A stretch of DNA of 64,000 nucleotides from the NCBI GenBank assembly GCA_022841325.1, contig JALHRS010000021.1:1-64000 (forward strand), read 5' to 3'. Positions 50,861 through 58,735 of this stretch are shown piece after piece. How positions within the stretch are numbered: the first letter of the stretch is position 1; each line of letters begins with the position of its first letter. The notes beneath the pieces are model-generated. The model had not been told where the DNA came from, ran no database searches, and saw only the letters and a list, made by a program, of their open reading frames with translations. This DNA is from Lysobacterales bacterium (GTDB taxonomy: Bacteria; Pseudomonadota; Gammaproteobacteria; Xanthomonadales; SZUA-5). Position numbers and translations under genes: made by a program.

Positions 50861-51817
50861 ATGATGTTTTCCCGCAGTCTGATCGCTGCGCTCGGCCTCA
50901 TCGCCGCAGCCCATGCATTCGCCCAGGATTCGACCGACAAGAAGCCTTGTCACGAACCCCAGTGCCCGGTGGTCCAGCGTGGAAACGCTGTGGTGACCGT
51001 GGCCGACGTCATGGCAAAACTGATGGGACTGGACGAGCGCAAGCAGAATGCGCTGCTCTCCGATCCCAAGCAGATCAACAACATGCTGGAGAATCTGCTG
51101 ATCACCCGGCAGATCGCCCATGACGTCAACGCGGAAATGGCGGCCAATGACGCTGCCCTGCAGGCTCGGCTGGAGCAGGCGAGAGACGATGTGCTGGCGG
51201 TCTACCGCCTGGACGAAATCCGCGCCACCCGGATAAAGAGCAACTTCGAAACGCTCGCGCGTGAGTATTACCTGGCCAACAAGGCCGATATGCATACGCC
51301 GAAGATCGCGACCGTGCGCCATCTGCTGATCTCGGCCGACAAGCGCGGCGACGTCCTGGCCAAAGCCCAGATCACCAGCCTGCACGAGGAGTTGAAGACC
51401 GCCAATGCCGGAGTCTTTGCCGAAAAGGTGCTGGAACTGAGCGATGATCCCAGCAAGGCCACCAATGCCGGCATCATCCGCGTGATCGATGGCACCACGG
51501 AGATCGATGAGGACTTCGCCAGGGTGGCCCTGAGTCTGGGCACGCCGGGCGAGCTGAGCGAGCCGATCAAGACCCAGTTTGGCTATCACTTGCTGCAGTT
51601 GGTGGAAAAGAACGACGAAGTCGCGCTGACCTTCGAGCAAGCCAAGCCGCGAATCGTCGAGAAGCTTCAGGACGATGCTCGTCGCCGCGTGGTCCTCGAC
51701 TATCGTGGCGAGTTGATGTCCCAAGCCGAATTGCAGGCTTTTCCCGACAATCTCGCCGGCCTGATCTACGGCGAGGACACCGGAACTGACGGCGCCGAAA
51801 GCAAGGACGCCCAGTAG
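50861..51817 (+). CDS. Peptidyl-prolyl cis-trans isomerase, parvulin (PpiC/SurA-like)
   Basis: A 318-residue periplasmic folding catalyst. A signal peptide ends at AHAFAQ. The N-terminal helical chaperone region (ADVMAKLMGLDERKQNALLS) surrounds a parvulin domain at about residues 145-245 (ATVRHLLISADKRGDVLAKA; GELSEPIKTQFGYHLLQLVE). A Cys pair near the mature N-terminus (KKPCHEPQCPV) is unusual. It precedes the glycan export genes by 6 bp and could be co-transcribed. Confidence 0.85.
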   Translation: MMFSRSLIAALGLIAAAHAFAQDSTDKKPCHEPQCPVVQRGNAVVTVADVMAKLMGLDERKQNALLSDPKQINNMLENLLITRQIAHDVNAEMAANDAALQARLEQARDDVLAVYRLDEIRATRIKSNFETLAREYYLANKADMHTPKIATVRHLLISADKRGDVLAKAQITSLHEELKTANAGVFAEKVLELSDDPSKATNAGIIRVIDGTTEIDEDFARVALSLGTPGELSEPIKTQFGYHLLQLVEKNDEVALTFEQAKPRIVEKLQDDARRRVVLDYRGELMSQAELQAFPDNLAGLIYGEDTGTDGAESKDAQ

Positions 51818-51823
51818 TCTCCC

Positions 51824-52585
51824 GTGCAACTGCTCCGGCACTTCTTCTTGCGCGAGTTCCGCTCGCGCTACCTCGGCAGCATGAGCGGTCTGTTGTGGGC
51901 GGTGGTTCATCCGGCCCTGCAACTGCTCATGTATGCCCTGGTGTTCCAGTACATCTTCAAGGCCAGGGTCGCCGGCGCCGAGCAGCATGGCCTGGTGGCC
52001 TACATCGGTGTGGGCTTCTGGTCGTGGACGCTGTTTGCCGAATCCACCTCCAGAGCCACCACCAGCGTCATCGACAACGCCTCGCTGATCGGCAAGGTGG
52101 CGGTCGCGCCGCAGCTGCTGGTGCTGTCCTCGGTGTTCGCCTCGGCGGCGCTGCATCTGGTCGGCTATGCGGCAGCCCTGTTGATTCTTGCCGTCACCGG
52201 TAGCCAGATCGATCCGATCGGGGTGCTGCTGGCGGTGCCGGTTCTGGCATTGTTGATCGTTTGGACGGTGGGCTTCACGCTGATGGTGGCGGCGATCCAG
52301 GTGTTCGTTCGCGATCTGGCGCAGGTTCTGGCGCAACTGCTGGCCTTCTGGTTCTTCCTGACGCCGGTGCTGTACTCGCGCGCCATGCTGCCGGAGTTCG
52401 CCCAGCGCCTGATGGACTGGAATCCGCTGACCTACTATCCCGAGCGACTGCGTCATCTGATCCTCGATTCGCAATATGCCTTCGGCCTTCATGATCTCAA
52501 GGCCGCGCTGCTGGCCTTTGCGATGCTGGGCTTTGGTGTCTTCGTCTTCACCCGACTACGCCGACATTTCGAGGATTTCCTGTGA
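51824..52585 (+). CDS. Polysaccharide ABC exporter permease (Wzm-type)
   Basis: A 253-residue ABC-2 permease with about six TM helices. It has the family opening LREFRSRYLGSMSGLLWAVV and the conserved LTPVLYSRAMLPEF, followed by NPLTYYPERLRHLIL. With the ATPase encoded next, it would export undecaprenyl-linked glycan (O-antigen or capsule) across the inner membrane. The start codon is GTG; the stop overlaps the next GTG by 4 bp. Confidence 0.9.
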   Translation: MQLLRHFFLREFRSRYLGSMSGLLWAVVHPALQLLMYALVFQYIFKARVAGAEQHGLVAYIGVGFWSWTLFAESTSRATTSVIDNASLIGKVAVAPQLLVLSSVFASAALHLVGYAAALLILAVTGSQIDPIGVLLAVPVLALLIVWTVGFTLMVAAIQVFVRDLAQVLAQLLAFWFFLTPVLYSRAMLPEFAQRLMDWNPLTYYPERLRHLILDSQYAFGLHDLKAALLAFAMLGFGVFVFTRLRRHFEDFL

Positions 52586-53763
52586 CTGATCTGCTGGTCA
52601 GGCTTCAGGGCGTCAGCAAGCGCTATCCGCTGGTGCACCGCAACGCCGACCGCGTGCGGGCGATGCTGCGCGTGCTGACCGGGAGGACCGGAATCGCCGA
52701 TGTCGCGGTCCTGCAGGACATCAATCTCAGCGTTCGACGCGGCGAGTCACTGGGCATCATCGGCGAGAACGGTGCCGGCAAGTCGACCCTGCTCAAGGTC
52801 ATCACCGGCGTGCTCAATGCCACCGACGGCACTGTCGAGGTGACCGGCTCGGTCGCCGCCCTGCTGGAACTGGGGGCGGGCTTCCACCCCGAGTACACCG
52901 GGCGCGAGAACATCGCCACGGCAGCGGCCCTGATGGGCATGAGCGAGGCGGACATACGCGCCAGGACCGAGGCCATCATCGAATACGCCGATATCGGCCG
53001 CTACATCGACGAGCCGATCAAGCACTATTCCACCGGCATGGTGGTCCGTCTGGGTTTCGCGGTGGTTGCCGCGAGGCGTCCGGATATCCTGATCACCGAT
53101 GAAGTGCTGGCGGTCGGTGACGAATCCTTCCAGAAGAAATGCGTGCGCTGGATCGAGGACTATCTCAACGATGGCGGCACGCTGTTGCTGGTGTCCCACA
53201 GCATGTATCACGTCCAGAAACTCTGCCGCCACGCGCTCTGGATGCAGGCGGGAAAGATCCGGGCCTACGGCGATGTCTACGAAGTCACCCAGGACTATCT
53301 GGCCTATCACGAGCGCAAGACCGCCAAGGAATCCGAAGCCGGTCCCAAGGAAGTCAACGCCGATGGCTACCGCATCGAGTCGGTGCGACTGAATGGCAAG
53401 GACGGCCTGACCCCCTTGTTGCTGCCGCGCGAGCGCGAACTGCGCATCGAGGTCGATATCCACTCGGGCGATGAGCGCGTGCCTCATCTCGCGATCGGCG
53501 TGACCCGGGCCGACGGCACCGCCGTCTACGGCACCTCCAGTGAAATCGACGGCGCCGGCGCCACCCGAACCGAGGGCGGTGACTATCGCTACCGGTTCAT
53601 CTTCCATGCGCTGCACCTGCTACCGGGGCAATACACGATCAAGCTGCATGCACTCGATCCCGAAGGCATGCGCATGTTCGATACCGAGGTCCGCGAGATC
53701 GTGATTCGTGGGGAAACCCGCGAACTCGGCATGATCCGACTGCCGCACAACTGGGAATCGTGA
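52582..53763 (+). CDS. Polysaccharide ABC exporter ATPase with C-terminal glycan-binding domain (Wzt-type)
   Basis: A 393-residue protein. The ATPase domain (1-240) has Walker A GENGAGKSTLLKVI, the Wzt/TagH-type signature HYSTGMVVRLGFAV, and Walker B RRPDILITDEVLAVGD. Residues 255-393 form a beta-rich domain (LRIEVDIHSGDERVPHLAIG; RFIFHALHLLPGQYTIKLHA) like the Wzt carbohydrate-binding domain that recognises the modified glycan end. That implies a terminal modification, for which the methyltransferase downstream is a candidate. Confidence 0.92.
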   Translation: MTDLLVRLQGVSKRYPLVHRNADRVRAMLRVLTGRTGIADVAVLQDINLSVRRGESLGIIGENGAGKSTLLKVITGVLNATDGTVEVTGSVAALLELGAGFHPEYTGRENIATAAALMGMSEADIRARTEAIIEYADIGRYIDEPIKHYSTGMVVRLGFAVVAARRPDILITDEVLAVGDESFQKKCVRWIEDYLNDGGTLLLVSHSMYHVQKLCRHALWMQAGKIRAYGDVYEVTQDYLAYHERKTAKESEAGPKEVNADGYRIESVRLNGKDGLTPLLLPRERELRIEVDIHSGDERVPHLAIGVTRADGTAVYGTSSEIDGAGATRTEGGDYRYRFIFHALHLLPGQYTIKLHALDPEGMRMFDTEVREIVIRGETRELGMIRLPHNWES

Positions 53764-54599
53764 CCCGGCTCATCGACATCGTTGTTCCGGTGTACAACGC
53801 GCGCGAACTGCTGCAGCGCTGTCTCGCTGCACTGGACCGGCACACGCCTGCCGAACAGGCGCGGGTGCTGATCGTCAACGACGCCTCGCCCGATCCGGCC
53901 ATCGCGCCGCTGCTGGCTGCTTGGGCGCAGACTTCGCCGCTGCGCCCCAGAATCCTTGTCAATGCCGAGAACCGGGGTTTTGTCGGCAGCGTCAATCGCG
54001 GCTTTGCCGAAACCGAAAACGATGTGCTGCTGCTCAACGCCGACACCGAGGTCACGCCGGGCTGGCTGGCGCAGTTGCGCGAGGCGCTGCACAGCGACGA
54101 TCGCATCGCGACCGTCACACCCTTCTCCAACAATGCCGAAATCTGTTCCTGGCCGCTGTTCTGTCGCGCCAACCCGGTCCCCGTCGACGCCGAGATCGTG
54201 GCCGCCGCGCTGGCCAGCGCCGGGCCACCCAGCTATCCCGATCTGCCTACCGCAGTGGGATTCTGCATGTTGATCCGGCGCCGGGCGCTGGAACAACTGG
54301 GCGACTTCGATCAGGCCACCTTCGGACGCGGCTACGGCGAGGAGAATGATTTCTGCCTGCGCGCAGCCGGTCATGGCTGGCGCAACGTGCTCGCCGACAG
54401 CGGCTACGTGGTACACGCTGGCGGCGGTTCCTTTGCGCCATTGGGGCTGAAACCGGGCGGGGACAACCTCGCGCGCCTGCTGGCGCGCTATCCCGGCTAC
54501 AATGACGCCGTTGCACAATTCATTGCGGCCGACCCCCTCGCGCCCCTGCGCGAACGGGCCTTGCTGCGCTACCAGGCACTCACAGCGATGTCCGCCTGA
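53760..54599 (+). CDS. Glycosyltransferase family 2
   Basis: A 279-residue GT-A fold enzyme. Nucleotide-sugar binding segment IDIVVPVYNARELLQRCLAA, then VLIVNDASPD and the metal-binding region LLNADTEVTPGWLAQL (variant of DxD), and a C-terminal FGRGYGEENDFCLRAAGHGW. It probably adds a sugar to the glycan exported by the adjacent ABC system. GTG start overlaps the Wzt stop. Donor and acceptor are unknown. Confidence 0.9.
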   Translation: MTRLIDIVVPVYNARELLQRCLAALDRHTPAEQARVLIVNDASPDPAIAPLLAAWAQTSPLRPRILVNAENRGFVGSVNRGFAETENDVLLLNADTEVTPGWLAQLREALHSDDRIATVTPFSNNAEICSWPLFCRANPVPVDAEIVAAALASAGPPSYPDLPTAVGFCMLIRRRALEQLGDFDQATFGRGYGEENDFCLRAAGHGWRNVLADSGYVVHAGGGSFAPLGLKPGGDNLARLLARYPGYNDAVAQFIAADPLAPLRERALLRYQALTAMSA

Positions 54600-54679
54600 T
54601 GCGTACGGCAACTTGATCTTCGGCCAATCGTACCAATCTGCTAGACGGGAACACGCCCGAGTACGGCGCACGCGCGACC

Positions 54680-55588
54680 ATGAGTTCTACTGCACCTGAC
54701 ATCCTGCCTTTCACCGGTGAGCGCTTCACGCCCGAGTGCGTGCGTGAGATCTGGTACGAGCATATGCACCGCTACGCCTACGCCGTGGACTTCTGTCGCG
54801 GCAAGCGGGTACTCGATGCTGCCTGCGGCGAGGGTTACGGCAGTGCCCTGCTGGCCCAGACCAGCGCCAGCGTGCTCGGGCTGGATGTGGATGCCGCCGC
54901 GGTGGCTCATGCCCAAGCGCGCTATCGATCGCGTCCCGGCCTGAGTTTCATGCAGCAGGATGTGACCGCGCTGGAGCAGTTGCCGGAAGCCAGTTTCGAC
55001 GTGATCGTGTCCTTTGAAACCCTGGAACACGTCCACGAGCAGGAACGCATGCTGGCGGGCTTCAGGCGCCTGCTGGCGCCTGACGGGGTGCTGCTGATCT
55101 CGTCGCCGGACAAGCACACCTACAGCGATCTGCGCGATTACCACAACGAGTTTCATGTGCGCGAACTGTACCGCGCCGAATTCGAAGCACTGCTGCAGGC
55201 GAATTTTGCCCATACCCGGACCTACTGCCAGAAGCTGCTGTTCCAGTCGCTGCTGTGGGATCCGGATCAGCCACCGGGCCAGGCCCGCGTCAGCACGCTG
55301 CTGGCAGACGGCACGGTGAGTGAACGGCCAGAGTATCAGGCACTGTACTTTCTCGCGGTGTGCTCGGCGCAGCCGCTGGATCGACTGGCGCCTGCCGGCG
55401 CCCTGCACCTGTTCGGCGACGCCGCTGAATCGGTGTATGCGCACTACAACGAAGAAATCCGGCGGATCATTGCCGCCGGGCATCGATTGATCGCCCAAGA
55501 CCGGGAGATCGCCGATTTGCGCGCGCGTCTGGCGCGCGCTGAAGCGCTGCTCGCGGAGCAGGCGCAAGACCAAGGAAGGAAATCATGA
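54680..55588 (+). CDS. Class I SAM-dependent methyltransferase
   Basis: A 302-residue protein. Motif I VLDAACGEGYGSALLAQ, then VLGLDVDAAAVAHAQ and the post-motif SFDVIVSFETLEHVHEQERM identify a Rossmann methyltransferase. The C-terminus is a predicted coiled coil (IAAGHRLIAQDREIADLRAR). This organisation is seen in glycan-terminating methyltransferases such as WbdD, where the coiled coil sets chain length. Here that role is inference. Its stop overlaps the next start by 4 bp. Confidence 0.85.
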   Translation: MSSTAPDILPFTGERFTPECVREIWYEHMHRYAYAVDFCRGKRVLDAACGEGYGSALLAQTSASVLGLDVDAAAVAHAQARYRSRPGLSFMQQDVTALEQLPEASFDVIVSFETLEHVHEQERMLAGFRRLLAPDGVLLISSPDKHTYSDLRDYHNEFHVRELYRAEFEALLQANFAHTRTYCQKLLFQSLLWDPDQPPGQARVSTLLADGTVSERPEYQALYFLAVCSAQPLDRLAPAGALHLFGDAAESVYAHYNEEIRRIIAAGHRLIAQDREIADLRARLARAEALLAEQAQDQGRKS

Positions 55589-57393
55589 GTGCTGTGATGG
55601 CAAACCCCAAATCCACTACCCTGTTCGCCGCCGACGATGGCATGGTCGCGCCGCTCTCCAGTCAGGAGTGCATGATCCAGAATCCGCGCACCCAGGAGCG
55701 TCATGTCATGACCTTCGAGGTGTTTCAGGCACTGGATCAGTGCAAGAGCTTTGCGACGATGGACGATCATCTCAAGCAGATGCTGTCGGCCATGCCCAAT
55801 CTGCGCGGACAGGAGGATGGGGTTCGTCGCGTCCTGACCGGTCTGGTCGAGCGCGGCCTGCTGCAGAGCGCCGAGCAGATCCTCGAGGGATTCAGCAGCG
55901 AACCCGGCCGCCGGCTGGCGCCGCTGGGTCCGGTGTTCGTACTCGCCGAGGACAGACCCGAGGGTCTGGCGCGGGTCATCGACAGCCTGATCAAGTCCGA
56001 AGATCCCGGCATCGACAGTCTGCCGATCGTGGTGCTCGATGGTTCCCGCAGTCAGGCCTCGCGCGAGGCCAATCGCCGCGTGGTCGATGAGCGTCGGCGC
56101 GATGCTGGTCTGCGCTACCTCGGCAATACCGAACGTGCAGCCTTCATTGCCCGCCTGCAGGGCCAGATGAAGGCCCAGGCCGCCGCCCTGACCTGGCTGC
56201 TAGGCGAGGACGAAGCCCCCACGCGCGGACAGCTGTTCAACTGGATGGTGCTGCTGGCCTCCGGGCGCCGGCCGCTGGTTTTTGATGACCGCCAGTATCT
56301 GCCGCAACGGCAGATGCCCAATGCCGCCGGCGGCATCGACCTGCTGCACAGCAACCAGCGCGAAGCCTGGTTCTATCAGCAAGATCAGCCGATGCCTGCT
56401 TTTGAGGTCGATTACGAAGATGGTCAGCTCGGCCACATCGCCCAGCATTATCTGGGCGAAAGCCTGGGCCGCAGTGTCAGCAAGCCCGGGCGTTGGCATC
56501 TGGCGCCCGCAGCGCTGCAGGGCGCGCCCTTGCCGGCCATCCGCGCCTTCGATCCGCGCGGCCGGGTCGCGGCCATTGTCCAGGGCAGCGTGGGTTCCAT
56601 CGAAGCGCCGCACAACATCTGGCTGTATCAGCTCGACAACCGCTCCCGCGACCGGCTCTGGGGCTCGCGCGAATCCTACATGCGCCAGTTCGAGGGCGAT
56701 CAGGTCTGTCATGGCATCAACCGCGCCCGGGTCACGCTGAACAGCGTCTACCAGCCGAGCGCGCTGGATCTCGGTGTGCTGTCCGGCTTCGTGCTGCCCG
56801 GTGCCGGCCCGCGCGTGGGCCCGAGTTTCGGTGTGCTGACGCGCTTCCTCGATCCCGAATCGGTGGTCATCCACACCAATACCGGCGTGGGTAGCCAGTG
56901 GCAGCCGCCGGTCAAGCGTTCCGAGGCGGCACGACGCCCGTTCACGCCCAACTCGGCGGCCTTCTTCACCGATCACATCCAGGCCCGTGCCGGCGAATGC
57001 CGCAGCAGCGATGCCGAGGATCGGGCCGCCTATCTGGCCGCGCTGATGGACGATTTCGCCGCTTCCTCCAGCGACGCGCTGCAGAGCGAGCTCAACACCT
57101 ATCTCAGCTACAAGCGGGCCGAGCTGGTCGCCGATCTGCAGCGCCGTCTGGAAGAGGCCGGCAAGCAGGCCCCGATCTACTGGGAGGCTGATCTGCGCGA
57201 GATCATCCAGTCCACCAGCAAGGAGCTCGCCCGCAACAGCGTGGCTCGCCTCGGTGAATGGCCGGACAGCCTCGATGCCGCCGGTGCGGCCGAACGCCTG
57301 CGTAGCGAGACCCGACAGCTGGCGGCGGCCGTGCGTGCCTGGCCCACGGCCTTCGCGCTGGCGCCCAAGTTCGCCGAGTCACTGCTGGGCTAG
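55585..57393 (+). CDS. Unknown 602-residue protein of the glycan cluster
   Basis: No family assigned with confidence. Residues 1-100 (SSQECMIQNPRTQERHVMTF to VLTGLVERGLLQSAEQILE) look like a small winged-helix module of PqqD type. From about 110 (APLGPVFVLAEDRPEGLARV, LPIVVLDGSRSQASREANRR) the sequence resembles the opening of a GT-A fold glycosyltransferase. Residues 200-480 are mixed, and the C-terminal 130 are helical with coiled-coil character. It is coupled to the methyltransferase gene and followed 15 bp later by a GT2 gene. A role in glycan synthesis or protein glycosylation is likely but unproven. Confidence 0.55.
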   Translation: MSAVMANPKSTTLFAADDGMVAPLSSQECMIQNPRTQERHVMTFEVFQALDQCKSFATMDDHLKQMLSAMPNLRGQEDGVRRVLTGLVERGLLQSAEQILEGFSSEPGRRLAPLGPVFVLAEDRPEGLARVIDSLIKSEDPGIDSLPIVVLDGSRSQASREANRRVVDERRRDAGLRYLGNTERAAFIARLQGQMKAQAAALTWLLGEDEAPTRGQLFNWMVLLASGRRPLVFDDRQYLPQRQMPNAAGGIDLLHSNQREAWFYQQDQPMPAFEVDYEDGQLGHIAQHYLGESLGRSVSKPGRWHLAPAALQGAPLPAIRAFDPRGRVAAIVQGSVGSIEAPHNIWLYQLDNRSRDRLWGSRESYMRQFEGDQVCHGINRARVTLNSVYQPSALDLGVLSGFVLPGAGPRVGPSFGVLTRFLDPESVVIHTNTGVGSQWQPPVKRSEAARRPFTPNSAAFFTDHIQARAGECRSSDAEDRAAYLAALMDDFAASSSDALQSELNTYLSYKRAELVADLQRRLEEAGKQAPIYWEADLREIIQSTSKELARNSVARLGEWPDSLDAAGAAERLRSETRQLAAAVRAWPTAFALAPKFAESLLG

Positions 57394-57408
57394 CGGACCC
57401 ACCCGCTC

Positions 57409-58263
57409 GTGCATGTCGCAGCGGTCGTCGTCAACTATCACACCGGGCCAGTGCTCGGCGACTGTCTGCGACGCGTGCTGCGCTGCCCGGAACTGGCCGA
57501 GCTGGTACTGGTGGACAACGGTTCGGCGCCAGGCGAGCTCGATGCGCTGCTCGCCGAGATCGATGATCGCCGGGTGATACGCCTGGATCTGCCGAGCAAT
57601 CCGGGCTTCGCCGTGGCCTGCAACCGCGGCGCCCGCGCCAGCCATTCGCCGTGGCTGCTGTTCCTCAATCCCGATTGTCTGGTTGAGCCGGATACGCTGG
57701 AACGACTGGCCGGCAGGCTCCACGGACGCGAAGCTCTGGGTGTGCTCGGAGCCCTGCTGGTGGACGAGCAGGGCCGCCCGGATCCGGCCAGTCTGCGCCG
57801 CGATCCACTGCCGGCCCGGGCGATCGCCAGCGCCCTCGGCCTCGATCGCTTCGATGCCTTCGACGGCGTGCCGATTCCGATACCCTACGGCAGCCGCGAG
57901 CCCATCCAGGGCGATGCCGTGTCCGGTGCGCTGATGCTGATCAAGCGCGATGCCTTTGCCGCCGCCCGCGGCTTTGACGAAGGTTATTTCATGCACGCCG
58001 AAGATCTGGACCTGTGCCGGCGCATCCGCGAGCTGGGTTTCGAGATCTGGTGCGATCCGGCGGTGCGGGTGGTGCACATCAAGGGCGTATCCAGCCGCCG
58101 TCGGCCCTTCCGCGTCGCCATGGCCAAGCACCGTGGCCTGCTGCGCTATTTCGACAAGTTCGACGGCCCCAATACCGCCTGGCCGGTGCGGGTGCTGGTG
58201 CGCCTGGGCGCCTGGAGTCGATTGGGCGTGGATCTGCTGCGGACGGCCTTGCGCCGCAGATAG
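57409..58263 (+). CDS. Glycosyltransferase family 2, rhamnosyltransferase-like
   Basis: A 284-residue GT2 enzyme with VAAVVVNYHTGPVLGDCLRR, LVLVDNGSAPGELDALL, FLNPDCLVEPDTLERL and the C-terminal FDEGYFMHAEDLDLCRRIRE. This pattern is common in WbbL-type rhamnosyltransferases of O-antigen and capsule clusters. The start codon is GTG. It ends the glycan operon; a 472-bp repeat region follows. Confidence 0.88.
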   Translation: MHVAAVVVNYHTGPVLGDCLRRVLRCPELAELVLVDNGSAPGELDALLAEIDDRRVIRLDLPSNPGFAVACNRGARASHSPWLLFLNPDCLVEPDTLERLAGRLHGREALGVLGALLVDEQGRPDPASLRRDPLPARAIASALGLDRFDAFDGVPIPIPYGSREPIQGDAVSGALMLIKRDAFAAARGFDEGYFMHAEDLDLCRRIRELGFEIWCDPAVRVVHIKGVSSRRRPFRVAMAKHRGLLRYFDKFDGPNTAWPVRVLVRLGAWSRLGVDLLRTALRRR

Positions 58264-58735
58264 CCAGCTGTGGAGGGCGCCGCGCTGCGGCGCCTGGTGT
58301 AGCCCGGAAATGCGCCCAGCGCTCTCCGGGAGGTGATGTGACCGGCTCACCGGCCATGCACCGGCATGCGCTGGCGTAGGCCGGGTCCTTCGCGTCGACA
58401 GACGTCAACAGAGACAAAAGCCACACACGCGAGGCGCCCGGCGCTCTGCGGAGCCGCGGCCGCCGGCGCGAATAGCCGCTGGCGCTCACCGAAGCCCACG
58501 CGCGCCGGAGCCGCGCTACGGCCGCAGCACCATCGCAAACGTCCGAAAATCAACACTGCGCGATACCGGTTCATGGAGAGCGCAGCGGAGCATTCCAGCG
58601 CTTCTGCGGCTGTGCCTCTGGATTGCTTCCCCCGGATCAAGTCCGGGCTCGCAATGACGCCGGAGCGGCGCGTAAGCACCCACCACCAACAACCCACAAC
58701 CAACAACCAACAACCAACAACCAACAACCCTCTTT
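58264..58735. other. 472-bp intergenic repeat region without genes
   Basis: It contains a half copy of the GGAGGGCGCCGCGC element (58272-58295), a long GC-rich stretch with many short inverted repeats, a variant of the CAATGACG repeat (about 58617-58657, carrying CCCGGATCAAGTCCGGG in its centre), and the CAACAAC heptamer array listed separately. No reading frame with recognisable coding character was seen on either strand. The region lies between two convergent genes. Confidence 0.7.
58701..58728. repeat. CAACAAC heptamer tandem repeat
   Basis: Four perfect copies of CAACAAC, flanked by degenerate copies back to about 58687. On the minus strand it reads GTTGTTG units (GG pairs spaced by TTGTT), so it again has a 7-bp period but only two-G tracts. 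It starts 8 bp beyond the stop codon of the VIT/VWA gene. Confidence 0.85.
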
